The position numbers and the translations under genes are program-made. From Bacteroides sp. (GTDB lineage: Bacteria > Bacteroidota > Bacteroidia > Bacteroidales > SM23-62), in assembly GCA_011053095.1 (NCBI GenBank), contig DRHS01000159.1, positions 1-55,945 of the forward strand: DNA of 55,945 nucleotides. Reading direction: 5' to 3'. Of this stretch, positions 37,150 through 45,554 are shown piece after piece. Within the stretch, counting starts at the first letter, position 1, and the number at the start of each line of letters is the position of its first letter. Under the pieces are notes generated by a model that searched no databases, was not told the origin of the DNA, and saw only the letters and a list, made by a program, of their open reading frames with translations.

Positions 37150-39273
37150 ATGAGACCAGATTTTAAAAATATTGATATCAGGAAAAAGCAGGATCAATCC
37201 GGGAATAAATCTCAGAACAGCTGGCTTACTCCCGAAAATATTGATGTAAAGAACGTGTTCAGTGCTGAGGATCTGGAAGGAATGGAACACCTGGACTATG
37301 CTGCAGGGATACCGCCTTTTTTACGTGGACCCTATTCCACAATGTATGTGATGAGGCCATGGACCGTACGGCAGTATGCCGGGTTCTCAACCGCCGAAGA
37401 ATCCAACGCATTTTACCGGAGGAATCTTGCTGCGGGACAAAAAGGTCTCTCTATAGCATTTGACCTGGCCACCCACCGGGGTTATGATTCGGATCATGAA
37501 CGGGTTGAGGGAGATGTTGGCAAGGCAGGCGTTGCAGTTGATTCCATCCTGGATATGAATATCCTTTTCGATGAGATCCCGCTTGATAAAATGTCGGTAT
37601 CCATGACCATGAACGGGGCAGTGTTGCCCATTATGGCATTCTATATTGTCGCGGGACTCGAACAGGGAGTGCCCCTGGAAAAACTGAACGGCACCATACA
37701 GAACGATATCCTTAAGGAATTCATGGTGCGTAACACCTATATCTATCCCCCCGATTCATCCATGCGCATCATCGCCGACATATTTAAGTACACCTCGGAA
37801 AAGATGCCCAAATTCAACTCGATAAGTGTCTCGGGATACCATATGCAGGAGGCAGGTGCCACGGCAGACCTTGAGCTGGCGTATACGCTTGCAGATGGAC
37901 TTGAATATTTGAGGGCCGGGGTTAATGCCGGACTCGATATCGATTCTTTTGCTCCGAGGATTTCCTTCTTCTGGGCAATCGGAATGAACCATTTCATGGA
38001 AATCGCCAAAATGAGGGCTGCAAGACTGATCTGGGCAAAGATCGTTTCCGGGTTCAACCCTGAAAATCCAAAATCCCTTGCTCTCAGAACCCATAGCCAG
38101 ACTTCCGGCTGGAGCCTGACCGAACAGGATCCGTTCAACAATGTAACCCGGACCTGTGTTGAGGCCATGGGAGCTGCCCTGGGACATACCCAGAGCCTCC
38201 ATACAAATGCCCTGGATGAGGCCATCGCACTGCCAACCGATTTCTCAGCCCGAATCGCCCGGAACACTCAGATCTACCTTCAGGAAGAAACAGATATAAC
38301 ACGCAGTATCGATCCCTGGGCAGGATCCTATTATGTGGAATACCTGACCAAACAGCTGGCTGATAAGGCCTGGGAGCTGATAGAGGAAATTGAAAAGCTC
38401 GGTGGTATGGCAAGCGCCATAGATACAGGAATACCCAAGATGAGAATTGAAGAAGCTGCCGCACGAAAGCAGGCCAGGATCGATTCAGGCAAGGATACAA
38501 TCGTTGGGGTGAACAAATATCGCCTTGAAAAGGAGGATCCCATCGACATCCTTGAAGTGGATAATTCTGCTGTCCGGGAAGCCCAGGTAATCCGGCTTCA
38601 GAAACTCAGGGCAGAAAGAAACAATGAAGAGGTCCTCGAGGTCCTTGAGAGAATTACAGAAGCTGCTAAAAATGGTACCGGAAATCTGCTTGAACTTTCT
38701 GTTGAAGCGGCAAAGAAACGTGCTTCTCTGGGGGAGATCTCCTCAGCCCTTGAGAAGACCTATGGCAGGTACAAGGCTGTGATCCGTTCCATCTCAGGAG
38801 TCTATTCCTCAGAATCAACCCATGATAAATCCTTTCAGGAAGCACGCAGGCTGGCAACAGAATTTGCAGAACAGGAAGGACGGCAGCCCAGGATCATGAT
38901 TGCTAAAATGGGACAGGATGGACATGACCGGGGTGCAAAGGTGGTATCAACCGGTTATGCAGACATCGGATTCGATGTGGATATCGGTCCCCTGTTCCAA
39001 ACCCCCGCTGAAGCAGCCCGGCAGGCAGCCGAAAATGATGTTCATGTGCTGGGTATATCAAGTCTTGCAGGCGGACACAAAACACTTATTCCACAGGTTA
39101 TCGAAGAACTGGGCAAACTTGGCCGACAGGACATTATGGTTATAGCCGGGGGTGTCATCCCTCATCAGGATTATGATGCTTTATACGATGCGGGTGTAAT
39201 CGGGATTTTCGGTCCCGGAACCTCCATCTCAGAGGCAGCCAGGAAAATTCTCGAGATTATGCTGGAAGGATAG
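37150..39273 (+). CDS. mutB: methylmalonyl-CoA mutase large subunit
   Basis: 707 residues. The catalytic barrel has the substrate segment [20 protein letters not shown] and [19 protein letters not shown]. The C-terminal B12 domain keeps D590-x-H592-x-x-G595 in [10 protein letters not shown] with the histidine that ligates cobalt, then SSLAGGHKT and AGGVIPHQD. It is the catalytic subunit. No meaB or epimerase gene is nearby. Confidence 0.96.
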   Translation: MRPDFKNIDIRKKQDQSGNKSQNSWLTPENIDVKNVFSAEDLEGMEHLDYAAGIPPFLRGPYSTMYVMRPWTVRQYAGFSTAEESNAFYRRNLAAGQKGLSIAFDLATHRGYDSDHERVEGDVGKAGVAVDSILDMNILFDEIPLDKMSVSMTMNGAVLPIMAFYIVAGLEQGVPLEKLNGTIQNDILKEFMVRNTYIYPPDSSMRIIADIFKYTSEKMPKFNSISVSGYHMQEAGATADLELAYTLADGLEYLRAGVNAGLDIDSFAPRISFFWAIGMNHFMEIAKMRAARLIWAKIVSGFNPENPKSLALRTHSQTSGWSLTEQDPFNNVTRTCVEAMGAALGHTQSLHTNALDEAIALPTDFSARIARNTQIYLQEETDITRSIDPWAGSYYVEYLTKQLADKAWELIEEIEKLGGMASAIDTGIPKMRIEEAAARKQARIDSGKDTIVGVNKYRLEKEDPIDILEVDNSAVREAQVIRLQKLRAERNNEEVLEVLERITEAAKNGTGNLLELSVEAAKKRASLGEISSALEKTYGRYKAVIRSISGVYSSESTHDKSFQEARRLATEFAEQEGRQPRIMIAKMGQDGHDRGAKVVSTGYADIGFDVDIGPLFQTPAEAARQAAENDVHVLGISSLAGGHKTLIPQVIEELGKLGRQDIMVIAGGVIPHQDYDALYDAGVIGIFGPGTSISEAARKILEIMLEG

Positions 39274-39285
39274 GAATCCATTTCA

Positions 39286-39293
39286 TATCTTTG
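39286..39293 (+). promoter_or_regulatory. -7 element TATCTTTG of the DUF4190-like gene
   Basis: Exact TAnnTTTG match 25 bp before ATG 39319, in the 45-bp gap after mutB. It suggests the DUF4190/DUF2752 pair is transcribed separately. Confidence 0.5.
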
Positions 39294-39318
39294 GTAGTTA
39301 CACACTAACCAATAAAAA

Positions 39319-40029
39319 ATGGAAGATGTAAAAACAAATGCCGGACAGGGTCTTGGAATTGCGGGACTCATCCTTGGTTGTGTCGCTATCCCCCTGGCGA
39401 TCCTGGGATGCACCTCTGTACTCGGGCTCGTACTCGGAGCTACTGGTATTGTTCTGTGTGCCGTGGGACTTTCCCAGGCAACAAAATCGAATGGTAATAA
39501 GGGACTGCCCATCGGTGGACTAATTGTATCCATCCTTGGTACATGCATTGCCATTATGTGGCTTTTTGTCTTCACCCGAATAGCACATGAAGGTGGAAAA
39601 TGGTGGTCAAAGGAGGGGATAAAAATCATTGAGGGAATAACTGAGGGAATTGATGAAGAAATGGTAGAGGCCTTCGAGGATCTTGGGGAGGAACTTCAAC
39701 AGCTTGGAGAAGAACTGGAAGAGAAACTTGAAGACCTTGAATACAACTTTGAGTGGGAAGAAAGATGGGGCGAAGAGATATCCGAAGAGGAATTCGAGGA
39801 GGTGCTTGAAACCTATAAAGAACTTATCGGAGACTATCTTGATCTTGTTGATGAAGCCGAAAAAGGCAGTATAGAAGCCCTTGCTGAATATGTAGCAGTA
39901 TCTGCAAAGGCCATTGCACTCGCCACCAGGATCACTGCAATTAGATCTCGCCTGACAGAGGAACAAATCAAGCAGTTTGAAGAAATCCAGAAGAAGTACG
40001 AACAGGCCCTGGAGGAGGTAACTGAATAG
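39319..40029 (+). CDS. DUF4190-like membrane protein with acidic coiled-coil tail
   Basis: 236 residues. The N-terminal 75 residues form two or three glycine-rich transmembrane segments (LGIAGLILGCVAIPLAILGCTS, GLVLGATGIVLCAVGLSQA, GGLIVSILGTCIAIMWLF), the pattern of DUF4190. The remainder is a strongly acidic helical coiled coil (about 95-236). Function unknown. It lies 7 bp upstream of a DUF2752-like gene; these small membrane families are often neighbours. Confidence 0.7.
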   Translation: MEDVKTNAGQGLGIAGLILGCVAIPLAILGCTSVLGLVLGATGIVLCAVGLSQATKSNGNKGLPIGGLIVSILGTCIAIMWLFVFTRIAHEGGKWWSKEGIKIIEGITEGIDEEMVEAFEDLGEELQQLGEELEEKLEDLEYNFEWEERWGEEISEEEFEEVLETYKELIGDYLDLVDEAEKGSIEALAEYVAVSAKAIALATRITAIRSRLTEEQIKQFEEIQKKYEQALEEVTE

Positions 40030-40036
40030 CGCATCC

Positions 40037-40447
40037 GTGGCTGGAAAGAAGCCATACCTGATTATAAATATTATCCTGGCCGGAATGATAGGACTTGTCC
40101 TTATCTATTCCGGCCTTTTTTCTGCAGACAAGGACAATCACCCCGTCCCCTCCTACTTTGAAAAAATCACAGGACAGCCTTCTCCATCATCTGGCATGTC
40201 GAGGGCATTTTCTGAGATCATCAGGGGCAATTTTGAAACAGCCAGGAATTACAATGATGACAGTCTGCTGATATTTGCTTTCTTCCTCATCCAGGGTATG
40301 CAGCGCATTTCAGTATCCATACTGTTGGTTAAATCCGGGATCAAAAAAAAACACCTGCTATTTGCAGATGTTTTCTTAACAGTAGTATCTTTTATTTTAT
40401 GCTTTCTCGGCCAGATCAGGGCAATGCTCCAACTCTTGTCCGGCTGA
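40037..40447 (+). CDS. DUF2752-like small membrane protein lacking the cysteine motif
   Basis: 136 residues with three transmembrane helices. The segment FEKITGQPSPSSGMSRAFSEIIRGNFETARNYN aligns by eye with the DUF2752 core, usually T-G-x-P-C-P-x-C-G-x-T-R-A. Here both cysteines are replaced (PSPSSGMSRA), so any metal or redox role of that motif is lost. It follows the DUF4190-like gene at 7 bp and ends just before the left repeat of the composite element. Confidence 0.6.
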   Translation: MAGKKPYLIINIILAGMIGLVLIYSGLFSADKDNHPVPSYFEKITGQPSPSSGMSRAFSEIIRGNFETARNYNDDSLLIFAFFLIQGMQRISVSILLVKSGIKKKHLLFADVFLTVVSFILCFLGQIRAMLQLLSG

Positions 40448-40454
40448 TTAACCG

Positions 40455-40462
40455 GCTGACCT
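40455..40462 (+). repeat. left 8-bp target-site duplication of the composite element
   Basis: gctgacct immediately before the left inverted repeat; an identical copy follows the right inverted repeat at 42447-42454. Duplications of 8 bp fit ISL3-like transposition. Confidence 0.75.
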
Positions 40463-40703
40463 GGTTCTTCGTCACTTTTGGTGATGTTATAATGCAATTA
40501 TCATGGACTTTCTGACTTCAACTGCCACGCAAAGTGCATTTGACAGTTTAGATTGATGTATAAATACAAATGGTAGTTTGGGGATATTCGATATACTTTA
40601 GATATAGCAATAACATGTCAAACATTTGTATTAATTAGCTGTTCGTCAGATATTAATACATGAAGGATAGTGTTGGAATTGTCCTCAAATATGACGAATA
40701 ACC
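40463..40703. mobile_element. MITE-like element, left copy
   Basis: 241 bp, no coding capacity. Its ends are inverted repeats: ggttcttcgtcacttttgg at 40463-40481, and ggttattcgtcatatttgag read from 40703 on the minus strand. Subterminal sequence (ttataatgcaat ... ggactt) resembles that of the right copy. Its own flanks are not duplicated, so it probably moved as part of the larger unit. Confidence 0.7.
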
Positions 40704-40814
40704 TCTTTCACCGGATTTTACATTTTGCATCTATACCTAAAGTTTTAGCTTAGCCATCAATATTCTCGAAGAGCCATATTCAATGGACACTTAAAATAAT
40801 TCGGACATAGGATT

Positions 40815-42071
40815 TCACTCCACCTCCTTTATTAAATAGCACATCAATACATCCCCTCGACGAACGTACATTATTCCATCAAAAATGGATAAATGGGCCC
40901 AGTGAGGACCGGTACCCTTTTCTATTTTGAATGAACTGATTAGATCAAATTTATCGGGATCAGGATTGACCATGCCAATATTTCCTTTGCGTTCTTCATA
41001 GATGTAAAGCATTCCATCAGCTGCTATGATTGATCCCTTATTGATCCACTCTTGCAGGTAGGTTACTTCTCCAGAATTCCACTCCAGGCATACCCATTTT
41101 CCCATTTGAGGGTTATTATAGTTGGCACCATAGATATGATCATCAATTCGTATAACTCCACCATGTTCGTTGTCCAGAGTTTGATTTATCCATTTTTCTT
41201 TAACCGAACGGCCGGTGGAGTCCATCTTAATCATTATTGCAGGGTAGTTGTAGCCTCTGGAAATAAATATTTCATCATCCTTAAAAATGGGATTATTTAT
41301 CAAATATTGACCATCCCCGGGTTGGCTTCTTTCACGACCAGGCAGATAATGCCTGTATGACCAGGCAATCTCTCCGGTTTCAGGAATCAGGGCAATCAAA
41401 TGAGACATGGTTCCTGCTAGTATGTATCTGAAATTCTTATAGGTATATATTATAGGTGAGGAAAAAATCTTGTCGCCTTCAACATTTTCACTTTGCCAGA
41501 GTAATTGCCCGTTCATTTTATTAAAAGCAACTACGGCAGCCTTTCCCCCACAAGGTGTACAAATCACCTTGTCGTCAATAATCAATGGAGTTTCCGAAGC
41601 ACCAAATGGGGACACCCTGGCTTCAAATTTTGCATCTACATCAACACTCCAATTTACCTTTCCAGTATCCCCATTAATGCATGAAAGTACACCACGACCA
41701 CTAATCACATAAACTCTATTCCCCTCTATTGTCACTGAGCCTCTGCTTTGAGGATAAGACTTATCCCAGGATAAGCCGTAGGGAGTCTGCCATTTGATAT
41801 CTCCGTTCAAGGAGATGGCAGATAAATAATCCATACTGTCTTTTTTACCGGTTACATAGATGGTATTATTTGCCGCAATTGCGGAAGACCATCCTTTTCC
41901 TATCCCTTGAACAGTCATGATGAGTTCAGGTCCTGCTTCAGGCCATACCTTTAAAAGATTCTCTTCATTGAAATGACCATCTCGATTTTCTCCACGCCAG
42001 GTTGCTATTTGACCCTGTGATGGGATTGTAGGTAAAAGGATAAACAAAAAAAGCAAAGTTTTCTTCATCAT
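40815..42071 (-). CDS. exported PQQ-like beta-propeller protein
   Basis: 418 residues. The signal peptide (1-20, ending PSQGQ) precedes repeated propeller blades of the PQQ/BamB type (AAVVAFNKMNGQLLWQSENV, LIALIPETGEIAWSYRHYLPG, LSCINGDTGKVNWSVDVDA). It resembles the outer-membrane assembly factor BamB and quinoprotein-like WD-type proteins; catalytic PQQ-binding residues cannot be assigned. The DNA is visibly more AT-rich than its neighbours. The gene is the only intact cargo between the two MITE-like repeats, which explains its isolation between convergent chromosomal genes. Confidence 0.85.
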   Translation of the reverse strand: MMKKTLLFLFILLPTIPSQGQIATWRGENRDGHFNEENLLKVWPEAGPELIMTVQGIGKGWSSAIAANNTIYVTGKKDSMDYLSAISLNGDIKWQTPYGLSWDKSYPQSRGSVTIEGNRVYVISGRGVLSCINGDTGKVNWSVDVDAKFEARVSPFGASETPLIIDDKVICTPCGGKAAVVAFNKMNGQLLWQSENVEGDKIFSSPIIYTYKNFRYILAGTMSHLIALIPETGEIAWSYRHYLPGRERSQPGDGQYLINNPIFKDDEIFISRGYNYPAIMIKMDSTGRSVKEKWINQTLDNEHGGVIRIDDHIYGANYNNPQMGKWVCLEWNSGEVTYLQEWINKGSIIAADGMLYIYEERKGNIGMVNPDPDKFDLISSFKIEKGTGPHWAHLSIFDGIMYVRRGDVLMCYLIKEVE

Positions 42072-42167
42072 TTATCTAAGTTTTATATTTTGGACAGGCA
42101 ATGTTAGAATAAACATATATTGTATCTTTTTGAAAACCTAATATTTAACAATAAAATAAATTATACT

Positions 42168-42266
42168 ATGGAAAAAGCCTTTTATCTTACAATGGGATTA
42201 TTGGTCATGACTTTTGGTGGCCAGGTCAATAAAGGGTTCTTCGTCAAATTTGTGGTAACATACTGA
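42168..42266 (+). pseudogene. truncated start of an exported-protein gene
   Basis: 32 codons: a signal-peptide-like N-terminus (MEKAFYLTMGLLVMTFGG) runs into the right MITE at 42235 and stops within it. A TATCTTTT promoter-like element lies at about 42122. It looks like the first 22 codons of a gene cut off by the repeat element. The original product is unknown. Confidence 0.45.
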
Positions 42267-42446
42267 TGCAATGTTCAGGGACTTGTGCTATAAGTCTCAC
42301 TATCATAAGTAACTGAATGATAGTTGCTTAAAGATAATAATCACAATTTGTAAAAACAAAAAAGAAACATAGCTTATTAACCTGATTATCTGGTATTTGT
42401 GTTTCAGATAGATGAATGAAAATTTTCCCAAATATGACGAAGAACC
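42235..42446. mobile_element. MITE-like element, right copy
   Basis: 212 bp, non-coding. Left end ggttcttcgtcaaatttgtg at 42235; right end, read on the minus strand from 42446, ggttcttcgtcatatttggg. The left subterminal block aligns with the left copy (atgcaat ... ggactt). 42227-42234 (caataaag) does not match the right flank, consistent with transposition as part of the composite unit. Confidence 0.7.
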
Positions 42447-42454
42447 GCTGACCT
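42447..42454 (+). repeat. right 8-bp target-site duplication of the composite element
   Basis: gctgacct directly after the right inverted repeat, identical to 40455-40462. Removing the element and one copy restores a simple convergent intergenic region between the DUF2752-like and outer-membrane genes. Confidence 0.75.
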
Positions 42455-42478
42455 GACTCATATGTTCCGTGAGCCGCC

Positions 42479-43078
42479 CTAATAAATAAATGTCACTCCG
42501 GCCTGGATTCCAAGCCATGAATGGCTGTCACCACCTGCCTTAAATGCGTAGTTGTAACGGGCTCCCAGGTTAAAAAAGGTCTCGTTGGTCAACTCGATAA
42601 GAAATCCTGCCTCGGGATAAATACCAAAATGCCAGTTCTTATTCTCAACGCTATACATTCCCATTTCAGTAGTCTTATTGATAATATAGGCCCCGATTCC
42701 TGCACCCGCATAGGGCCTGAAGACTGAGCCTGGCATAAAATGATATCTACCTGCGGCCATCAACGGGAAGGCGTTTATGTAATGATACTTCTTTCCGGTG
42801 AGCCTGAAATTATTATCGAATTCATAAGTGTCTTTCGGAAATTCCTCGTTGAAAACAGTCCAGGAGATCAGGAATCCAATACTGAGATCATTTGTCAGGA
42901 ATCGGCCGAATTCAAAGGAGACTCCCCTGAAACTTGTATTTGAGATAAAATCGGCTGTCTGTCCCATAGGTACCGAGATGCTGTAATTTATGCTGCTGTA
43001 GAAATCAACCATCTGGGATTTCCCGTTAAGACCCATAATTATAAAGAGCCCGGCTATTATATATTTTGTGTTTTTCAT
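42479..43078 (-). CDS. outer-membrane beta-barrel protein
   Basis: 199 residues. Signal peptide (1-21, ending GKSQ), eight or so amphipathic strands, glycine-rich turns (YAGAGIGAYI) and a terminal strand ending FIY. It resembles the small OmpA-like/OMP_b-brl barrels of Bacteroidota. It lies 16 bp after the DUF4136 gene, so the two envelope proteins are probably co-expressed. Confidence 0.8.
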   Translation of the reverse strand: MKNTKYIIAGLFIIMGLNGKSQMVDFYSSINYSISVPMGQTADFISNTSFRGVSFEFGRFLTNDLSIGFLISWTVFNEEFPKDTYEFDNNFRLTGKKYHYINAFPLMAAGRYHFMPGSVFRPYAGAGIGAYIINKTTEMGMYSVENKNWHFGIYPEAGFLIELTNETFFNLGARYNYAFKAGGDSHSWLGIQAGVTFIY

Positions 43079-43094
43079 ATTGCCTGTCTCCTCT

Positions 43095-43775
43095 TTATTT
43101 CTTTAATATATCTTCAGATTGTTTGAAAGCCTGGTTAATGCCCTCCCTGATCCTTGTCTCACCGGTATTCCCCTGCAACAGACCATTGATTGCAGCCATC
43201 CAGACAACCCCGACGATTTCATTTTCGAGATCAAACTGCAGTGGATCGATCATATTTACAAATACAGTTCCTGTAGAATAACTGTAGGCCACCGGGTATC
43301 CCCCGTAAGGGTATCCATATCCCCATCCGGGACCATAGCCGGGATAAGAGGGATAACCCCATCCGGGCCAATAGCCCCAGTATCCCCACCATCCTGGGTT
43401 ATACAATAACCCGGAATTAGTTGATGTGATGGCACTTACAAGAAGTACAACATCTGCAGGATCCTGGGTTGTGTCAATTGGCATAATCTGGTAACCAAAT
43501 GCATCCATATTGGTTTTTACCGTAGTTAGCATTAGCTCGTCGTAGGTATGATCAACATCTTCCTCCTTATCATCTTCACCGATTATGTGAATTACCGTAT
43601 CAGGAATAGAATAGGTAACTGCAGCGCTGAAATTGAATTCCGCATCATGCATGGTTCCGACCACGTCAAGATCTTCTGTAGCTGAAGGTCCGTCCGGATA
43701 ACATGAAAACATGAGAAGCGGAAGAACAAGTATTAAAGACCAGGATATGGCCCGTAGTAGTTTCGATTTCTTCAT
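43095..43775 (-). CDS. DUF4136 lipoprotein with Gly/Tyr/Trp-rich insert
   Basis: 226 residues. The lipoprotein signal ends LMFSC (Cys28). DUF4136 features are AEFNFSAAVTYSIPD near the N-terminus and VFVNMIDP near the C-terminal half. Between them, residues about 130-165 are very rich in Gly, Tyr, Pro and Trp (WWGYWGYWPGWGYPSYPGY), a flexible aromatic linker common in this family. Probably anchored at the outer membrane; function unknown. Confidence 0.85.
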   Translation of the reverse strand: MKKSKLLRAISWSLILVLPLLMFSCYPDGPSATEDLDVVGTMHDAEFNFSAAVTYSIPDTVIHIIGEDDKEEDVDHTYDELMLTTVKTNMDAFGYQIMPIDTTQDPADVVLLVSAITSTNSGLLYNPGWWGYWGYWPGWGYPSYPGYGPGWGYGYPYGGYPVAYSYSTGTVFVNMIDPLQFDLENEIVGVVWMAAINGLLQGNTGETRIREGINQAFKQSEDILKK

Positions 43776-43917
43776 TTTTTAATGTCTTTATCTTATATAG
43801 TGTAAACAAATTTAGCATAAATCGACTAATACCATTATTTTATATCTTTAAGTCCGGATACGAACAAGATTACCGGCACTCAAAGGTTTGAAGCTGTCCG
43901 GTCCATTATTCTGAAAC

Positions 43918-44400
43918 ATGAAACATACTTTGATCATACTACTGATACTGGCGGGAATTACCCGGATTGTTAATGCCCAGGAACCAACAAGGTCAGTCGG
44001 TGTACGGATTTCATTCGGACAGGATGATAAGTCCTATGCAGGCGGAGAATTTTCATTTCAGAAGGATGTCAGGAAAATAGGCAGGAGAGAGACGGACATC
44101 GGATGGTGGTCATCCAGCCAGTGGGATGTTCTTAAATTTACCAGCATCAGGCAGTGGAAATTTATCAACGGAAAGCGATTTAATGCTTACGGAGGAGCCG
44201 GTTTCGGAGCTGGACTCGTAATGTATCCATTTTCACAGAATGACTGGTTTGGTACGGTAAACCTGGACTTCGGAGTAGATTATACATTTGGATTCCCAAT
44301 CCAGATAGCAGTAGACTGGCGACCGGAATGGACCGTGATCAATGATTTCGGAACACCATTAGGCTACAATGCAGGATTTGCAGTTCGGCTCAGTTTTTGA
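43918..44400 (+). CDS. small predicted outer-membrane beta-barrel protein
   Basis: 160 residues. Signal peptide (1-20, ending VNAQ), then short amphipathic strands with Trp/Tyr girdle residues (FNAYGGAGFGAGLVMYPF, VNLDFGVDYTFGFPIQIAVDW) and a C-terminal RLSF strand end. No family is recognised. It is the first of four consecutive plus-strand envelope genes, separated by 55-110 bp. Confidence 0.65.
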   Translation: MKHTLIILLILAGITRIVNAQEPTRSVGVRISFGQDDKSYAGGEFSFQKDVRKIGRRETDIGWWSSSQWDVLKFTSIRQWKFINGKRFNAYGGAGFGAGLVMYPFSQNDWFGTVNLDFGVDYTFGFPIQIAVDWRPEWTVINDFGTPLGYNAGFAVRLSF

Positions 44401-44455
44401 GGAGTAAGCAAATACATTTTCACGGAGAATACTAACCATTCATGATTCTATCGAA

Positions 44456-45028
44456 ATGAAAACTTTAGCAATAATCTTTCTGGCCTGTGCCAGTGTACTC
44501 GGGGCAAGCGCCCAGGATGATATGAAATTATCAAAATCTGAGCTTAAGATGCTGCAGAAAGAGCAGAAAAAGGCTGAACAGGCAGCACTGGAGGAAGAAA
44601 TGAAGGGGCTGGTCGATGCCATGATCACATATCAGCAATTTGTACTTGAGGCCGATTATCTGAGTGATAAATATGGCACACGGATACCTGTACAGTCCAC
44701 CATCAATTTCATTATTGCTGATTCACTGGAAGGAGTCCTGCAGTTCGGCTCTGCAATGACTAATGGCTATAATGGTGTTGGAGGCTCGACCATAAATGGA
44801 AGAATTAACAACTACAAATATCAAACGATTGGTAAAAAGAAAGATAGCTATTCTGTCTCCTTTAGTTTTAATTCATCACTGGGAACATATGATATTACAA
44901 TTTTGGTCACATCAAATGGTAATGCCGATGCCACCGTCCGGGGTAACTGGTCCGGCAGCCTGAGTTACCACGGGAGGTTGGTCCCAATTTCATTATCAAG
45001 AATCTACAAGGGTTCAGCCATCAATTAA
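44456..45028 (+). CDS. DUF4251-domain protein
   Basis: 190 residues. Signal peptide (1-20, ending ASAQ), a charged helical segment (about 22-58, KSELKMLQKEQKKAEQAA), then the DUF4251 beta domain (FVLEADYLSDKYGTRIPVQSTINFIIADSLEGVLQFGS ... GVGGSTINGRI). Predicted to be periplasmic. The function of the family is unknown. Confidence 0.82.
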   Translation: MKTLAIIFLACASVLGASAQDDMKLSKSELKMLQKEQKKAEQAALEEEMKGLVDAMITYQQFVLEADYLSDKYGTRIPVQSTINFIIADSLEGVLQFGSAMTNGYNGVGGSTINGRINNYKYQTIGKKKDSYSVSFSFNSSLGTYDITILVTSNGNADATVRGNWSGSLSYHGRLVPISLSRIYKGSAIN

Positions 45029-45074
45029 GTCTTCAATTATCTCTCCATATTTCGTTATCATAGTTCTTTTTTGC

Positions 45075-45082
45075 TAAATTTG
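45075..45082 (+). promoter_or_regulatory. -7 element TAAATTTG before the small lipoprotein gene
   Basis: Exact TAnnTTTG match 56 bp before ATG 45138. The predicted transcript would start just inside the hairpin at 45083-45108. Confidence 0.35.
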
Positions 45083-45108
45083 AAAAAGGCTGTGCTAACG
45101 GCCTTTTT
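45083..45108 (+). terminator. rho-independent terminator after the DUF4251 gene
   Basis: Stem aaaaaggc (45083-45090) with gccttttt (45101-45108), a 10-nt loop, and the descending arm itself forming the U-tract. It is symmetric and could work in both directions. Confidence 0.65.
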
Positions 45109-45137
45109 TATTTTGGCTAAATCTTAAAACCTGAAAC

Positions 45138-45536
45138 ATGAAACCACTATTCAGATCTTTAGGGGTTATTGCTGTTTTTTCGGCATTAATCCTTTCCCAG
45201 GGCTGCGCTACCATTTTAGGTGGCAGAACCAATAAACTTGTATTTACCGGAAGTAATGATGTACAGGCCCAGGTTTTTATTGACGATACTCTAAGAGGGG
45301 AAGCATACGGAGAGATAGTCCTGAACAGTCGGATTATTCAGCATGGCAGCATGCTTGAAATCCGTGCGGATGGGTATCCAACCCAGGAATATCTCATTCT
45401 GCGTAAACCCCATGCCGGATATATCATAGCTGATTTTGCTGTTGGCGGAATACCCCTGATTTTTGATATGGCCACAGGCCATCTCTTAAGGCCCGTGCCC
45501 AGGAAATTCGAAGTTGATTTCACAAAACAGGACTAA
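45138..45536 (+). CDS. small lipoprotein with PEGA-like domain
   Basis: 132 residues. The lipoprotein signal ends SQGC (Cys23), followed by the GCATILGG motif common in such lipoproteins. The domain (NKLVFTGSNDVQAQVFIDDTLRGEAYGEIVLNSR) resembles a PEGA-type surface repeat; the C-terminus has one hydrophobic stretch (YIIADFAVGGIPLIFDMATGH). Function unknown. It ends 18 bp before the PagL-like gene. Confidence 0.7.
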   Translation: MKPLFRSLGVIAVFSALILSQGCATILGGRTNKLVFTGSNDVQAQVFIDDTLRGEAYGEIVLNSRIIQHGSMLEIRADGYPTQEYLILRKPHAGYIIADFAVGGIPLIFDMATGHLLRPVPRKFEVDFTKQD

Positions 45537-45554
45537 TCCCATAAATCGAAAACA

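Larger units (their letters stand above)
40448..40814. other. intergenic region holding the left MITE
   Basis: No gene is seen. 40455-40462 is the left target duplication and 40463-40703 the MITE-like element. 40704-40814 is AT-rich spacer before the end of the minus-strand PQQ gene. Confidence 0.7.
40463..42446. mobile_element. transposase-less composite transposon carrying a PQQ-propeller gene
   Basis: A 1984-bp unit bounded by outer inverted repeats ggttcttcgtcacttttgg and ggttcttcgtcatatttgg (17 of 19 identical) and by a perfect 8-bp direct repeat gctgacct on both sides. Inside are two MITE-like elements flanking one complete gene and one truncated gene start. No transposase is encoded, so it must have moved in trans. 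The end sequence is, from memory, like ISL3-family ends; this needs a database search. Confidence 0.7.
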
